A stretch of DNA of 64,000 nt. It comes from Streptomyces chartreusis (GTDB taxonomy: Bacteria > Actinomycetota > Actinomycetes > Streptomycetales > Streptomycetaceae). The first letter of the stretch is position 1. Every line of letters starts with the position of its first letter. Made by a program: the position numbers and the translations under genes. The notes under the pieces are model-generated. The model saw nothing but the letters and a program-made list of their open reading frames with translations, had not been told where the DNA came from and made no database searches. Where the stretch lies: contig NZ_CP023689.1 in assembly GCF_008704715.1 (NCBI RefSeq), positions 7,316,001 to 7,380,000 of the forward strand. Direction: 5' to 3'. This document shows positions 52,372 to 63,257 of the stretch, in pieces.

Positions 52372-53301
52372 TCACGCCCGATCCGCGACGCGTTCGCCGA
52401 GCAGACCTTGTGGCCTGAACAGCAGTACGAGGATGAGCAGAGCGAACGCCCACACGTCCTTCCAGGCGCCGCCGCCGAAGAGGTCCATGCCGGGGATGTC
52501 GCCGATGTAGCCGGTGGCGAGGGACTCGGCGACGCCGAGCACGATGCCGCCGAGCATGGCGCCGTAGATGTTGCCGATGCCGCCGAGCACGGCCGCCGTG
52601 AAGGCCTTCAGGCCCATCAGGAAGCCCATGCGGAAGCCGACCTGGCCGTTCTTGAGCCCGTAGGCGACGGCGGCGACGGCGGCGAACGCGGCACCGATGG
52701 CGAACGCCATGACGATGATGCGGTCGGTGTTGATGCCCATCAGCTTGGCCGTGTCCGGGTCCTGGGCCGTGGCCTGCATACCGCGGCCGGACCGCGTCTT
52801 CGTGACGAAGAAGCCCAGGGCGAGCATGCACAGCGGGGCGGCTATGAGGACGAAGAGGTCACCACGCTGGATGTTGGCGCCCAGGATCTCGATGGGGCCG
52901 CCGTGGAACTGGGGGAACGGGTGGTCCTTCTTCGCGTCCGGGTACCACATCCACACGGCCTGCTGGAGGACGATGGACAGGCCGATCGCGGTGATGAGGG
53001 GCGCCAGTCGTGGCGCGGTGCGCAGAGGGCGGTAGGCGAACCGTTCCGCCGCTGTGCCGACGGCGACCGAGACGAGGACGCCGCCGATGATCATGAGCGG
53101 GACTGCAGCCCCGAGGCCGAAGCCCTCGGGGAGTACCAACCAGACGGTGAGGGCCCCGAAGCCCCCGACCATGAAGATCTCGCCGTGGGCGAAGTTGATG
53201 AGCTGGACGATGCCGTAGACCATCGTGTAGCCGATCGCGATGAGTCCGTACATCGCGCCGAGGATGAGTCCATTGGCCAGCTGTTGCGGCAGTTCGTTCA
53301 C
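52372..53301 (-). CDS. livH: Branched-chain amino acid ABC transporter permease LivH
   Basis: 309 residues from a GTG at 53301. Typical LivH: LANGLILGAMYGLIAIGYTM, VYGIVQLINFAHGEIFMVGG, ERFAYRPLRTAPRLAPLITA and AFTAAVLGGIGNIYGAMLGG, with about eight membrane helices. Pairs with LivM in the inner membrane. The livK gene upstream is separated by 111 bp containing a strong hairpin, whereas livH, livM, livG and livF are tightly packed, so the permease and ATPase genes form one translation unit. Confidence 0.95.
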   Translation of the reverse strand: MNELPQQLANGLILGAMYGLIAIGYTMVYGIVQLINFAHGEIFMVGGFGALTVWLVLPEGFGLGAAVPLMIIGGVLVSVAVGTAAERFAYRPLRTAPRLAPLITAIGLSIVLQQAVWMWYPDAKKDHPFPQFHGGPIEILGANIQRGDLFVLIAAPLCMLALGFFVTKTRSGRGMQATAQDPDTAKLMGINTDRIIVMAFAIGAAFAAVAAVAYGLKNGQVGFRMGFLMGLKAFTAAVLGGIGNIYGAMLGGIVLGVAESLATGYIGDIPGMDLFGGGAWKDVWAFALLILVLLFRPQGLLGERVADRA

Positions 53302-53335
53302 CGCAGGGCCTCCGTGGAGTGGTTCGGATATGGCG

Positions 53336-53370
53336 CCGCGCGGGAGCGCCGATGGACGCTTCCCGCGCGG
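53336..53370 (-). terminator. Intercistronic hairpin between livK and livH
   Basis: CCGCGCGGGAGCG (53336-53348) pairs with CGCTTCCCGCGCGG (53357-53370) with a single bulged base. Placed between the binding-protein gene and the permease genes, it likely causes partial termination or protects the 3' end of livK mRNA, giving excess binding protein. Confidence 0.7.
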
Positions 53371-53412
53371 CCTGGATCAATGTGTGAGTGGGGAGTCTCT
53401 ACTCGTCCCTCG

Positions 53413-54642
53413 TCAGCCGAGCTTGGGTTCGCCGCTGAACTCCGGCGCCCAGGCGTCGCTCTTGACCTTGTACGCGGTCATCGTGTGGTTCGTGGTGTCA
53501 CCGAACTCGTCGAACGAGATGGTGCCGGTGACGCCGTCGAACTTGACCTTGGCCATGGCGTCCAGGACAGCCTTGCGGCCGTCGGACGGAACCTTGCCGT
53601 CGTTGCCCTCGACCGCGAGCTTCACGGCCTCGATGATGGCCCAGGTGGCGTCGTAGGTGAGGCCGCCGTACGCCTCGTAGGCGTCCTCGTAGCCCGCCGC
53701 CTCGTAGTCCTTGATGAACGTCTTGGCGGAGTCGAGCTGCTCGACCGGCTTGCCCACGGAGGTCGCGAGGTCACCCTCGGCCTTCTTGTTCAGCTTCGGG
53801 AACTCACCGGAGTAGATGCCGTCGCCGCCCATGAGCGGGATGTTCTGGCCGCTGTCCTTGAGCTGCTGGCTCAGCGGACCGGCGGCCGGGTACTCGCCGC
53901 CGTAGTAGAGGGCCTGGGCACCGGTCTTCTTGATCTTGGCGACCACGGCGTTGAAGTCACGGTCGTCGGGGTTCACGTGGTCGGTGCCCACGATCTGGCC
54001 ACCGAACTTGGTGAAGTTCGCCTTGAAGGAGGCGGCGAGGCCCGCACCGTAGGTCTTCTGGTCGTCGATCAGGTAGACCTTCTTCAGCTTCGCCTGGTTG
54101 TACAGGTAGTCGGCTGCGAAGGCGCCCTGGATCTCGTCCGTGGTGGCCGTACGGAAGAAGGTCTTGAACTGGCGGACCGAGTCGCCGGTCTTCCAGCCGT
54201 CGCCCTGGGTCAGCTCCGTACCGGTGTTGGCCGGGGAGACCTGGGTGAGGCCGGCGTCGTTGAACGGCTTCTGCATCTGCTGCGAGACGCTGGAGTTCAG
54301 CGGGCCGACGACCCCGAGGACGTTCTTGTCGCTGATGAACTTCTGGGCGTTCTGCTGGCCCACGGAGGGCTGCGCCTGGTCGTCGAGGGGCTCGATCTTG
54401 AACTCGACGCCCTTGACGTACTCCTTCTTGTTGGCCGTCTTGGCGGCCAGGTCCGCGGAGTTCTTGATGCCGAGGCCGAGGGCCGACAGGTCGCCGGTCA
54501 GCGGAGCGTCGACACCGATCACAACCGTGGTCTTGTCGCCGTTGCTGCTGCCGCCGTCGTCGTCACGCGACCCACAAGCCGTGAGTGTCAGCGATCCCGC
54601 CGCGAGCGCGGCGGTTATGGCGATGATCGAACGTTGACGCAC
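53413..54642 (-). CDS. livK: Branched-chain amino acid ABC transporter substrate-binding lipoprotein
   Basis: 409 residues from a GTG at 54642, behind AAAGGA. A lipoprotein signal with lipobox LTAC (mature Cys near residue 23) is followed by an acidic Gly/Ser linker. The type I periplasmic-binding fold contains VVIGVDAPLTGDLSALGLGI, VLGVVGPLNSSVSQQMQKPF, YLIDDQKTYGAGLAASFKAN and ALYYGGEYPAAGPLSQQLKD. It captures branched-chain amino acids or a related ligand on the outer face of the membrane and delivers them to LivHM. First gene of the operon. Confidence 0.95.
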   Translation of the reverse strand: MRQRSIIAITAALAAGSLTLTACGSRDDDGGSSNGDKTTVVIGVDAPLTGDLSALGLGIKNSADLAAKTANKKEYVKGVEFKIEPLDDQAQPSVGQQNAQKFISDKNVLGVVGPLNSSVSQQMQKPFNDAGLTQVSPANTGTELTQGDGWKTGDSVRQFKTFFRTATTDEIQGAFAADYLYNQAKLKKVYLIDDQKTYGAGLAASFKANFTKFGGQIVGTDHVNPDDRDFNAVVAKIKKTGAQALYYGGEYPAAGPLSQQLKDSGQNIPLMGGDGIYSGEFPKLNKKAEGDLATSVGKPVEQLDSAKTFIKDYEAAGYEDAYEAYGGLTYDATWAIIEAVKLAVEGNDGKVPSDGRKAVLDAMAKVKFDGVTGTISFDEFGDTTNHTMTAYKVKSDAWAPEFSGEPKLG

Positions 54643-55123
54643 GAATCAGGTCCTTTCCCTGGCACGGCGGCTCCCCATGGAACTCGCCGAGTCGAGCGCT
54701 GGGCCGAAGTGACTTCGAATCCGATGGCGCGGTGACTGGCGGTGACTCTAAGCGGGGGTGGGGAACATCGAGGAGGCTCTGACCAATGCTGTGACGCTCT
54801 TGTTATGACACGGGGTAACACAGAGCGGTACTCCGTGGGGGGAAGAGCGGATTTCCGGCCGATTCGCCCTGTCCGCATTGTGAGAACTCGCAGCGTTCGC
54901 GCGTAGCTTCTTCACGAGTGTTCACGCGTTTTGGTGATTACCGAGGTCGTTGCTGGAGGCTACCAGGGGGCTTTGGGTGGCTTGTGCGAAAGATGATCAC
55001 CGCTGAGGAAGCGCCGGTTCGTATTGCACCCGTATTACACAGAGTTACGAATGTGAAAGGTGTTCGGCACCCCCGGATTTTCCGTGTACAGGGCACCGAA
55101 ATAGGAATTGCGGAATGCCTCAC
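54643..55123. other. 481-bp intergenic region upstream of livK
   Basis: No gene with acceptable codon use on either strand. It should contain the livK promoter on the minus strand. Visible small features are a TGTTA...TAACA dyad (54803-54818) and a direct repeat GCGGTGACT with 10-bp period (54729-54747). The part from 54900 to 55120 is AT-richer than average and might hold a small RNA, which I cannot establish. Confidence 0.45.
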
Positions 55124-55531
55124 TCAGCCCCATGGACCCCCGGTCGGCTCGCCCTCGCGGTACCGCTCCGTACACAACTCCCGTGCCCTGCGGTCGATCA
55201 GGCGGTCCGCCGACCGCTCGTCCGCGCGCTCCCGCTCGGCCCGCGCGCCGTCCACGACCTTGCGCAGGATCTCGTACTGGCCGTCGGACAGGCCCATCGA
55301 CTGGTAGTCGCCATAGGTGTCGCCGGTCAGCGACCGGCGCGCCCAGTATCCGATGAGGTTCGCGCACAGCCGCGCGGGCGGAGTCGCCGACGGGGAGGGG
55401 GAGTTGACGCCCGCCCTGGACTCGGGGGCGTCGCTCCCGGCGCCGGGGTCGCCGCAGCCGGCCACCGATACGGCGGCCAGCAGCGCCAGTCCGAGCGCGG
55501 CCCCCCTGCGGCGGGGCCCTCCCGTCGTCAT
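55124..55531 (-). CDS. Small lipoprotein of unknown function
   Basis: 135 residues, ATG at 55531. The signal peptide RRRGAALGLALLAAVSVAGC ends in a lipobox (VAGC), so the mature protein is lipid-anchored from about Cys26. A Ser/Pro-rich linker is followed by a helical region with two Cys residues (RLCANLIGYWARRSLTGDTY and RARELCTERYREGEP), which may form a disulfide. No family recognised. Minus strand, 92 bp beyond the thioesterase start direction and upstream of the liv leader; appears monocistronic. Confidence 0.75.
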   Translation of the reverse strand: MTTGGPRRRGAALGLALLAAVSVAGCGDPGAGSDAPESRAGVNSPSPSATPPARLCANLIGYWARRSLTGDTYGDYQSMGLSDGQYEILRKVVDGARAERERADERSADRLIDRRARELCTERYREGEPTGGPWG

Positions 55532-55623
55532 GCCCCCGACGTTATGCCGTCGGGTGCCGGCGTTTCAACGGTCCGCGGGCGCAAGGGGGTTGTGATCACA
55601 CTGTCGTCGTCAAGGAGCCGGTG

Positions 55624-56112
55624 TCAGTTCGCCGGGCGGAGGTGCTCCCCGTCGCCCGGGTTCACGTCCCGCAGCAGACAGGTGAGCCGCGCGGTGCACA
55701 CCCGCCGCCCCTGCTCGTCACTGATCACGATCTCGTACGTCGCCGTCGAGCGGCCCTGGTGCAGCGGCGTGGCCACGCCCGTCACGAGGCCGGAGCGAGC
55801 CCCCCGGTGGTGGGTGCAGTTGAGGTCGACACCGACCGCGATCTTGGAGCTCCCGCCGTGCAGCATCGACCCCACCGACCCCAGCGTCTCGGCGAGCACC
55901 GCCGAGGCGCCGCCGTGCAGCAGCCCGTACGGCTGGGTGTTCCCCTCCACCGGCATGGTCCCGACGACCCGCTCCGCGGACGCCTCCAGGATCTGCACGC
56001 CCATGCGCGTACCGAGGTGTCCGGCGGAGAACAGGGCCGGCAGGTCGACGCCGAGCGCGGCGTACTCGTCGATGACCTCTTGCGGGAACTTCACGTGCTG
56101 CTGCTCGCCCAT
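55624..56112 (-). CDS. Hotdog-fold thioesterase (PaaI family)
   Basis: 162 residues from the ATG at 56112 (MGEQQHVKFPQEVID), behind CGGAG. Hotdog thioesterase signatures: VEGNTQPYGLLHGGASAVLA with the catalytic Asn/Asp-region helix, ETLGSVGSMLHGGSSKIAVG, VDLNCTHHRGARSGLVTGVA and GRSTATYEIVISDEQGR. PaaI-type enzymes hydrolyse hydroxyphenylacetyl-CoA or other acyl-CoA to rescue CoA. The 22-bp palindrome at 56151-56172 lies 38 bp upstream of its start, so it is probably under a TetR-type regulator encoded elsewhere. Confidence 0.85.
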   Translation of the reverse strand: MGEQQHVKFPQEVIDEYAALGVDLPALFSAGHLGTRMGVQILEASAERVVGTMPVEGNTQPYGLLHGGASAVLAETLGSVGSMLHGGSSKIAVGVDLNCTHHRGARSGLVTGVATPLHQGRSTATYEIVISDEQGRRVCTARLTCLLRDVNPGDGEHLRPAN

Positions 56113-56150
56113 GGGATCGGCTCCGTTCGTGGTGCTCAGTCGCGTCCAGA

Positions 56151-56165
56151 CGACTGAGCAAACGC

Positions 56166-56172
<7 letters not shown>
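56151..56172. promoter_or_regulatory. 22-bp perfect palindrome upstream of the thioesterase gene
   Basis: CGACTGAGC-AAAC-GCTCAGTCG: perfect 9-bp arms with a 4-base centre. A third copy of the half-site GCTCAGTCG lies at 56134-56142 and can pair with the same CGACTGAGC. TGAGCnnnnGCTCA is a typical TetR-family operator core. It overlaps the end of the FdhF-like gene and precedes the thioesterase start. Confidence 0.7.
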
Positions 56173-58445
<2,273 letters not shown>

Positions 58446-58626
58446 CGCGCACTCCTCTTCGTGTACACGTGTGAGCTACGTCGCCGATCCTCGCATGCGG
58501 TACCGGCAACGCGGCGGGGGGTCCCGGCACCTGGACCGGTTGCCCCCATGGGCCCGCACATCCCCTCCACAGGGCCGCACCCCCGATGGGGACCGAGTGT
58601 CAGTGGGGCGTGGCAGGATCGGGGGC

Positions 58627-61353
58627 GTGGCAGAGACAGCATCGAAGAAGACCGACAGCAACCCCGGGGGCAGCCGGCCCCGCCTGATGCTCATGGACGG
58701 GCACTCGCTGGCCTACCGCGCGTTCTTCGCGCTCCCCGCGGAGAATTTCACGACCGCGACGGGCCAGCCGACGAACGCGATCTACGGCTTCGCGTCGATG
58801 CTGGCCAACACACTGCGCGACGAGGCGCCCACGCACTTCGCCGTGGCCTTCGACGTGTCCCGCAAGACCTGGCGCTCCGCGGAGTTCACGGAGTACAAGG
58901 CGAACCGCTCCAAGACCCCCGACGAGTTCAAGGGGCAGGTCGAGCTGATCGGCGAGCTCCTCGACGCGATGCACGTCTCGCGCTTCGCCGTCGACGGCTT
59001 CGAGGCCGACGACGTGATCGCCACCCTCGCCACCCAGGCCGAGGCCGACGGCTTCGAGGTGCTGATCGTCACCGGCGACCGCGACTCCTTCCAGCTGGTC
59101 AGCGACCACACCACGGTCCTGTACCCGACGAAGGGCGTCTCCGAGCTGACCCGCTTCACCCCGGAGAAGGTCTTCGAGAAGTACGGCCTGACGCCCGCCC
59201 AGTACCCCGACTTCGCGGCCCTGCGCGGCGACCCGTCCGACAACCTGCCGGGCATCCCGGGCGTCGGCGAGAAGACCGCCGCGAAGTGGATCAACCAGTT
59301 CGGCTCGTTCGCGGAGCTGGTCGAGCGCGTGGAGGAGGTCAAGGGCAAGGCCGGCCAGAACCTCCGCGACCACCTGGACGCGGTCAAGCTCAACCGCCGC
59401 CTCACCGAGCTGGAGCGCCAGGTCGAGCTGCCCAAGACCGTCACCGAGCTCGCGCGCGAGCCGTACGACCGCAAGGCCGTCTCCATGGTCCTGGACACCC
59501 TGGAGATCAGGAACCCGTCCCTGCGCGAGCGGCTCTTCGGCGTCGACCCCGGCGCCGAGGAGGCCGAGGCCACCCCGATCACCGCCGAGGGTGTGGAGAT
59601 CGACGGCGCGGTGCTCGGCACCGGCGAGCTGGCGCCCTGGCTGGCGGAGCACGCGGGCGACGTCCTCGGTGTCGCCACCGTCGACACCTGGGCGCTGGGC
59701 ACCGGCTCGGTCGCCGAGGTGGCGCTCGCGGCGGGCGACGGCGCGGCCGGCTGGTTCGACCCGGCGCAGCTGGACGAGGCCGACGAGAAGGCGTTCGCGG
59801 CCTGGCTGGCCGACGCCGCCAGACCGAAGGTCTTCCACAACGCCAAGGGCGCGATGCGCGTCTTCGCCGAGCACGGCTGGAGCATCGAGGGCGTCCGCAT
59901 GGACACCGCGCTCGCCGCCTACCTCGTCAAGCCGGGCCGGCGCTCCTTCGACCTGGACGCGCTGTCCCTGGAGTACCTCCACCGCGAGCTCGCCCCGGCC
60001 GCCGCGGCCGACGGCCAGCTCGCCTTCGGCGCGGACGACGGCGCCGAGGCGGAGGCGCTGATGATCCAGGCCCGCGCGGTCCTCGACCTGGGCGAGGCCT
60101 TCGACGCCCGCCTGGAGGAGGTCGGCGCCGCGGACCTGCTGCGGGACATGGAGCTGCCCACCTCCGCCCTGCTGGCCCGCATGGAGCGGCACGGCATCGC
60201 GGCCGACCGGGCGCACCTGGAATCCATGGAGCAGATGTTCGCGGGTGCCGTGCAGCAGGCCGTGAAGGAGGCGCACGCGGCGGCCGGCCACGAGTTCAAC
60301 CTGGGCTCGCCCAAGCAGCTCCAGGAAGTCCTCTTCGGCGAACTGGCCCTGCCCAAGACGAAGAAGACGAAGACCGGCTACACCACGGACGCCGACGCCC
60401 TCGCCTGGCTGGCCGGCCAGACCGACAACGAACTGCCGGTCATCATGCTGCGCCACCGCGAGCAGGCGAAGCTGCGCGTCACCGTCGAGGGCCTGATCAA
60501 GACGATCGCCGCGGACGGCCGGATCCACACCACCTTCAACCAGACGGTCGCGGCGACCGGCCGGCTGTCCTCCACGGACCCGAACCTCCAGAACATCCCG
60601 GTCCGCACCGACGAGGGCCGGGCGATCCGCCGGGGCTTCGTGGTCGGCGAGGGCTTCGAGTCCCTGATGACCGCCGACTACAGCCAGATCGAGCTGCGCG
60701 TGATGGCCCACCTGTCCGAGGACGAGGGTCTGATCGAGGCGTTCACCTCGGGCGAGGACCTGCACACCACGGCCGCCTCACAGGTGTTCGCCGTGGAGCC
60801 GGCCGCGGTGGACGCGGAGATGCGCCGCAAGATCAAGGCCATGTCGTACGGCCTGGCCTACGGTCTGTCCGCCTTCGGCCTCTCGCAGCAGCTGAACATC
60901 GACGCGGGCGAGGCCCGTGCCCTGATGGACGCCTACTTCGAGCGCTTCGGCGGCGTACGGGACTACCTCCGCCGCGCGGTCGACGAGGCACGGGCGACCG
61001 GCTACACGGCGACGCTCTTCGGTCGCCGCCGCTACCTCCCCGACCTCAACAGCGACAACCGCCAGCGCCGCGAGGCCGCCGAGCGCATGGCCCTCAACGC
61101 CCCCATCCAGGGCACGGCCGCGGACATCGTCAAGATCGCCATGCTGAACGTGGACCGGGCCCTGCGCGAGGAGAACCTCACCTCCCGCATGCTCCTCCAG
61201 GTCCACGACGAAATCGTCCTGGAGATCGCCCCCGGCGAACGCGAGGCGGCCGAGACCCTGGTCCGCCGGGAAATGTCCGACGCCGTCCACCTCAACGTCC
61301 CCCTGGGAGTCTCGGTGGGCGACGGCCCCAACTGGGAATCAGCAGCCCACTAG
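58627..61353 (+). CDS. polA: DNA polymerase I
   Basis: 908 residues from the GTG at 58627 (VAETASKKTDS). The 5' nuclease domain (about 20-310) has LMLMDGHSLAYRAFFALPAE, VDGFEADDVIATLA and VTGDRDSFQLVS. The middle 3'-5' exonuclease-like domain lacks the catalytic DxE (VATVDTWALG in its place), so no proofreading is expected, as in other actinobacteria. The polymerase domain has motif A TADYSQIELRVMAHLS, the O-helix RRKIKAMSYGLAYGLSAFGL and motif C LQVHDEIVLEI. It fills repair gaps and removes RNA primers. Followed by a clear terminator. Confidence 0.97.
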   Translation: MAETASKKTDSNPGGSRPRLMLMDGHSLAYRAFFALPAENFTTATGQPTNAIYGFASMLANTLRDEAPTHFAVAFDVSRKTWRSAEFTEYKANRSKTPDEFKGQVELIGELLDAMHVSRFAVDGFEADDVIATLATQAEADGFEVLIVTGDRDSFQLVSDHTTVLYPTKGVSELTRFTPEKVFEKYGLTPAQYPDFAALRGDPSDNLPGIPGVGEKTAAKWINQFGSFAELVERVEEVKGKAGQNLRDHLDAVKLNRRLTELERQVELPKTVTELAREPYDRKAVSMVLDTLEIRNPSLRERLFGVDPGAEEAEATPITAEGVEIDGAVLGTGELAPWLAEHAGDVLGVATVDTWALGTGSVAEVALAAGDGAAGWFDPAQLDEADEKAFAAWLADAARPKVFHNAKGAMRVFAEHGWSIEGVRMDTALAAYLVKPGRRSFDLDALSLEYLHRELAPAAAADGQLAFGADDGAEAEALMIQARAVLDLGEAFDARLEEVGAADLLRDMELPTSALLARMERHGIAADRAHLESMEQMFAGAVQQAVKEAHAAAGHEFNLGSPKQLQEVLFGELALPKTKKTKTGYTTDADALAWLAGQTDNELPVIMLRHREQAKLRVTVEGLIKTIAADGRIHTTFNQTVAATGRLSSTDPNLQNIPVRTDEGRAIRRGFVVGEGFESLMTADYSQIELRVMAHLSEDEGLIEAFTSGEDLHTTAASQVFAVEPAAVDAEMRRKIKAMSYGLAYGLSAFGLSQQLNIDAGEARALMDAYFERFGGVRDYLRRAVDEARATGYTATLFGRRRYLPDLNSDNRQRREAAERMALNAPIQGTAADIVKIAMLNVDRALREENLTSRMLLQVHDEIVLEIAPGEREAAETLVRREMSDAVHLNVPLGVSVGDGPNWESAAH

Positions 61354-61376
61354 CGCCTCCGGCGATCGAGCGGGAT

Positions 61377-61411
61377 GAGTGCCGGGCGTGCCTTCTGCAG
61401 GCCCGGCACTC
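61377..61411 (+). terminator. Terminator after polA
   Basis: GAGTGCCGGGC (61377-61387) and GCCCGGCACTC (61401-61411) form a perfect 11-bp stem with a 13-base loop, 23 bp after the polA stop. Confidence 0.85.
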
Positions 61412-61440
61412 GTCGCACGAGGGTTGCGTCAGCGCCCTGA

Positions 61441-61755
61441 AGGGGCGCGGGGAACTGCGCGACCAGCCACCGCGGACCCGCGGCCCCACACGAACCGCGC
61501 CCCGGCAGACGAGGCGGCACCGGCCACAACGAACCGGCAGTCTTCAGGGGCGCGGGGAACTGCGCGCCCAGCCACCGCGGACCCGCGGCCCCACACGAAC
61601 CGCGCCCCGGCAGACGAGGCGGCACCGGCCACAACGAACCGGCAGTCTTCAGGGGCGCGGGGAACTGCGCGCCCAGCCACCACGGACCCGCGGCCCCAAT
61701 CGAACAGCGACCCGGCACACGCATCGGCCCCGGCCCAACCCCCGGAGGGCCCGTC
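61441..61755. repeat. 105-bp tandem repeat built on the dispersed GGGGCGCGGGGAACTGCGCG element
   Basis: Units begin at 61441, 61546 and 61651, each opening AGGGGCGCGGGGAACTGCGC. The first two units are almost identical over all 105 bp (one A/C difference near base 22). The third matches for about 55-60 bp and then diverges. Because 105 is a multiple of three, reading frames run through the array with repeated peptide segments, but these are not real genes. The leading element is the same as in copies at 15375 and 29864. Confidence 0.9.
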
Positions 61756-61812
61756 ACCCACGTGGCCCCCGCAAACACGCTCCCGCCACCCCCCGCCCGT
61801 AAGGATGCGGGC

Positions 61813-62166
61813 ATGGGTATACGCACGCTCCACCGCCGGACGGCCCCGGCACCGGCGAACGTGGACAGCCAGGACACCCGCTCCACAAAGCCGCCCAAGG
61901 TCCCGTTCTTCGCCGCCGACGCGAGCACCGCCCGCATCCCGGCCGACCTGATCGCCCCCCTGCGGCGGACGGCGGCGACGGCAGCCACCCTCCGCGCCCG
62001 GCTCGCCCTCACCCGCACCGCCCTCGCGCGCCGTCGGCCCCTGCGCACCGTCAAGCTGTTCGTCGCGACGGCCCGCGCCCTCAGCGAGCAGCTGGACGGC
62101 TCGGCTCCCGCCCCGCCCCACCGGCACCCGCACTGCCCGGGCGCGGAACCGGACGCCACACTCTGA
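61813..62166 (+). CDS. Hypothetical protein
   Basis: 117 residues from the ATG at 61813 (MGIRTLHRRTAPAP), behind AAGGA at suitable spacing. A Pro/Ala-rich N-terminus with SQDTRSTKPPKVPFFAADAS is followed by an Ala/Arg/Leu-rich, probably helical stretch (ATAATLRARLALTRTALARR). No signal peptide, membrane segment or known domain is recognised. The last 86 bp overlap the convergent DUF4184-like gene, so one of the two 3' ends may be mis-set. Moderate confidence that it is a real gene. Confidence 0.55.
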   Translation: MGIRTLHRRTAPAPANVDSQDTRSTKPPKVPFFAADASTARIPADLIAPLRRTAATAATLRARLALTRTALARRRPLRTVKLFVATARALSEQLDGSAPAPPHRHPHCPGAEPDATL

Positions 62167-62941
62167 CCCCGAGGGCGTACAGCACCAGCCCGAGGACGAG
62201 CCCCGCGCCCGCACCGAAGCACAGCGTGGGAATCAGCTCCCAGTACTTGGCGGTCGACCCCCAGTACGCCCACCACCGCGACGCCCGCTGCACCGCGGCA
62301 ACCGCGGCCAGGCCGCCGATCACGGCACAGGCCCACCACCGGTCCCGTACCGAGAGCGCCGCGACCCCGACCGGCGCGGCCGGCGCGGTCCGTCGCAGCG
62401 CCACGACCACGAACGCGGCGATGACCACCGCGGCCACCGCCGAACCGCCGTACTGGAGGTACCAGTACAGCGGTGACCCCGCGATCTCCTCGCCCAGCAC
62501 GGGGAACAGCCGCATCCCCCAGCGGTCGAGATGCGTGAACGCGTCCCACACGACATGCGTCAGCGAGCCGAGCACGGCCGAGACGTACCAGCGCGCCGCC
62601 ACCGACGCCCGTACACGCGCGCGTGGCGCCCCGCAGCGCAGCAGCGTGGCCACCCGCGCCTGCCGTCGCGCGGGCAGCAGCGCCACGAACGGTTCGCGCA
62701 GCAGGAGCCACAGGCCCACCAGCGCCAGGGCGACCACCACATCGACCGTGAACACGCCCGCGAACGAGTGCGTGACGTCGCCGAATTCCATCGCCTGGGG
62801 CAGGACACTCGCCGCGTAATAGGTCATGTCGGGAGAGAACGAACCCGCCACCAGCATGGCCGGTACGAGCGGGCCGCGGCCGGTTCCGTCGGTGCGGACG
62901 GCCGGCAGTACGGCCGCCGCGTGGCTGAGCGTGAACGGCAA
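62081..62941 (-). CDS. DUF4184-like integral membrane protein
   Basis: 286 residues from a TTG at 62941 with AGGAG five bases upstream; in-frame ATG starts much further upstream are unlikely. It opens LPFTLSHAAAVLPAVRTDG, then AGSFSPDMTYYAA, SLTHVVWDAFTHLDRWGMRL and several hydrophobic helices (TVDVVVALALVGLWLLLREP, SAVAAVVIAAFVVVALRRT, TLCFGAGAGLVLGLVLYAL). The His/Asp pattern near the N-terminus and in LTHVVWDAFTH matches DUF4184 membrane proteins, relatives of metal-dependent hydrolases of the YbcI type; activity unproven. Its 3' end overlaps the convergent hypothetical gene. Confidence 0.75.
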   Translation of the reverse strand: MPFTLSHAAAVLPAVRTDGTGRGPLVPAMLVAGSFSPDMTYYAASVLPQAMEFGDVTHSFAGVFTVDVVVALALVGLWLLLREPFVALLPARRQARVATLLRCGAPRARVRASVAARWYVSAVLGSLTHVVWDAFTHLDRWGMRLFPVLGEEIAGSPLYWYLQYGGSAVAAVVIAAFVVVALRRTAPAAPVGVAALSVRDRWWACAVIGGLAAVAAVQRASRWWAYWGSTAKYWELIPTLCFGAGAGLVLGLVLYALGVRVWRPVPRPGSAGAGGAGREPSRPAAR

Positions 62942-63257
62942 CGGGGCTCCTCGTGCGGGGTGTTGCGGGACCGGTCCATCCAGGTCGCCGGAGTAGCCAG
63001 TATGCGGGGCGTACGACGGACATCTCTCACATGGCCAAGGGGTAAAAATCGGACGCCAACGGGTGACCCTGCAAAGGAAGTTGTCGTAGGGTCGCCTGGG
63101 TCGCCCCGGCACGGGACTGCGGTCGAACAGATGAACAGCGACGAAGGTGTGCCGCGAGGGCAACTGTCGCGGCCGGTCGATCGTCACTACAAGGGCGGGC
63201 ACGGCTGCCCGGCAGACAGAGATGGGCGCTCGGGCGTCCGCGGGAGGGGTCCATTTC
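62942..63257. other. 316-bp gap between DUF4184-like gene and lytic transglycosylase
   Basis: No gene seen. A possible leader hairpin pairs GGTGACCCT (63062-63070) with AGGGTCGCC (63088-63096) with one G-U pair and a 17-base loop. A poor promoter-like pair is GTGACC (63063-63068) and TAGGGT (63086-63091), 17 bp apart. I looked for a ydaO (cyclic di-AMP) riboswitch, common before Streptomyces wall hydrolases, and could not recognise its conserved blocks. Confidence 0.4.

Noticed and set aside
54918..55307. Plus-strand frame upstream of and antisense to the small lipoprotein
   Set aside because: Overlaps a gene with a clear lipobox and has no ribosome-binding site or domain.
62942..63257. ydaO (cyclic di-AMP) riboswitch before the lytic transglycosylase
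   Set aside because: Conserved sequence blocks of the motif could not be recognised; only an isolated hairpin is visible.
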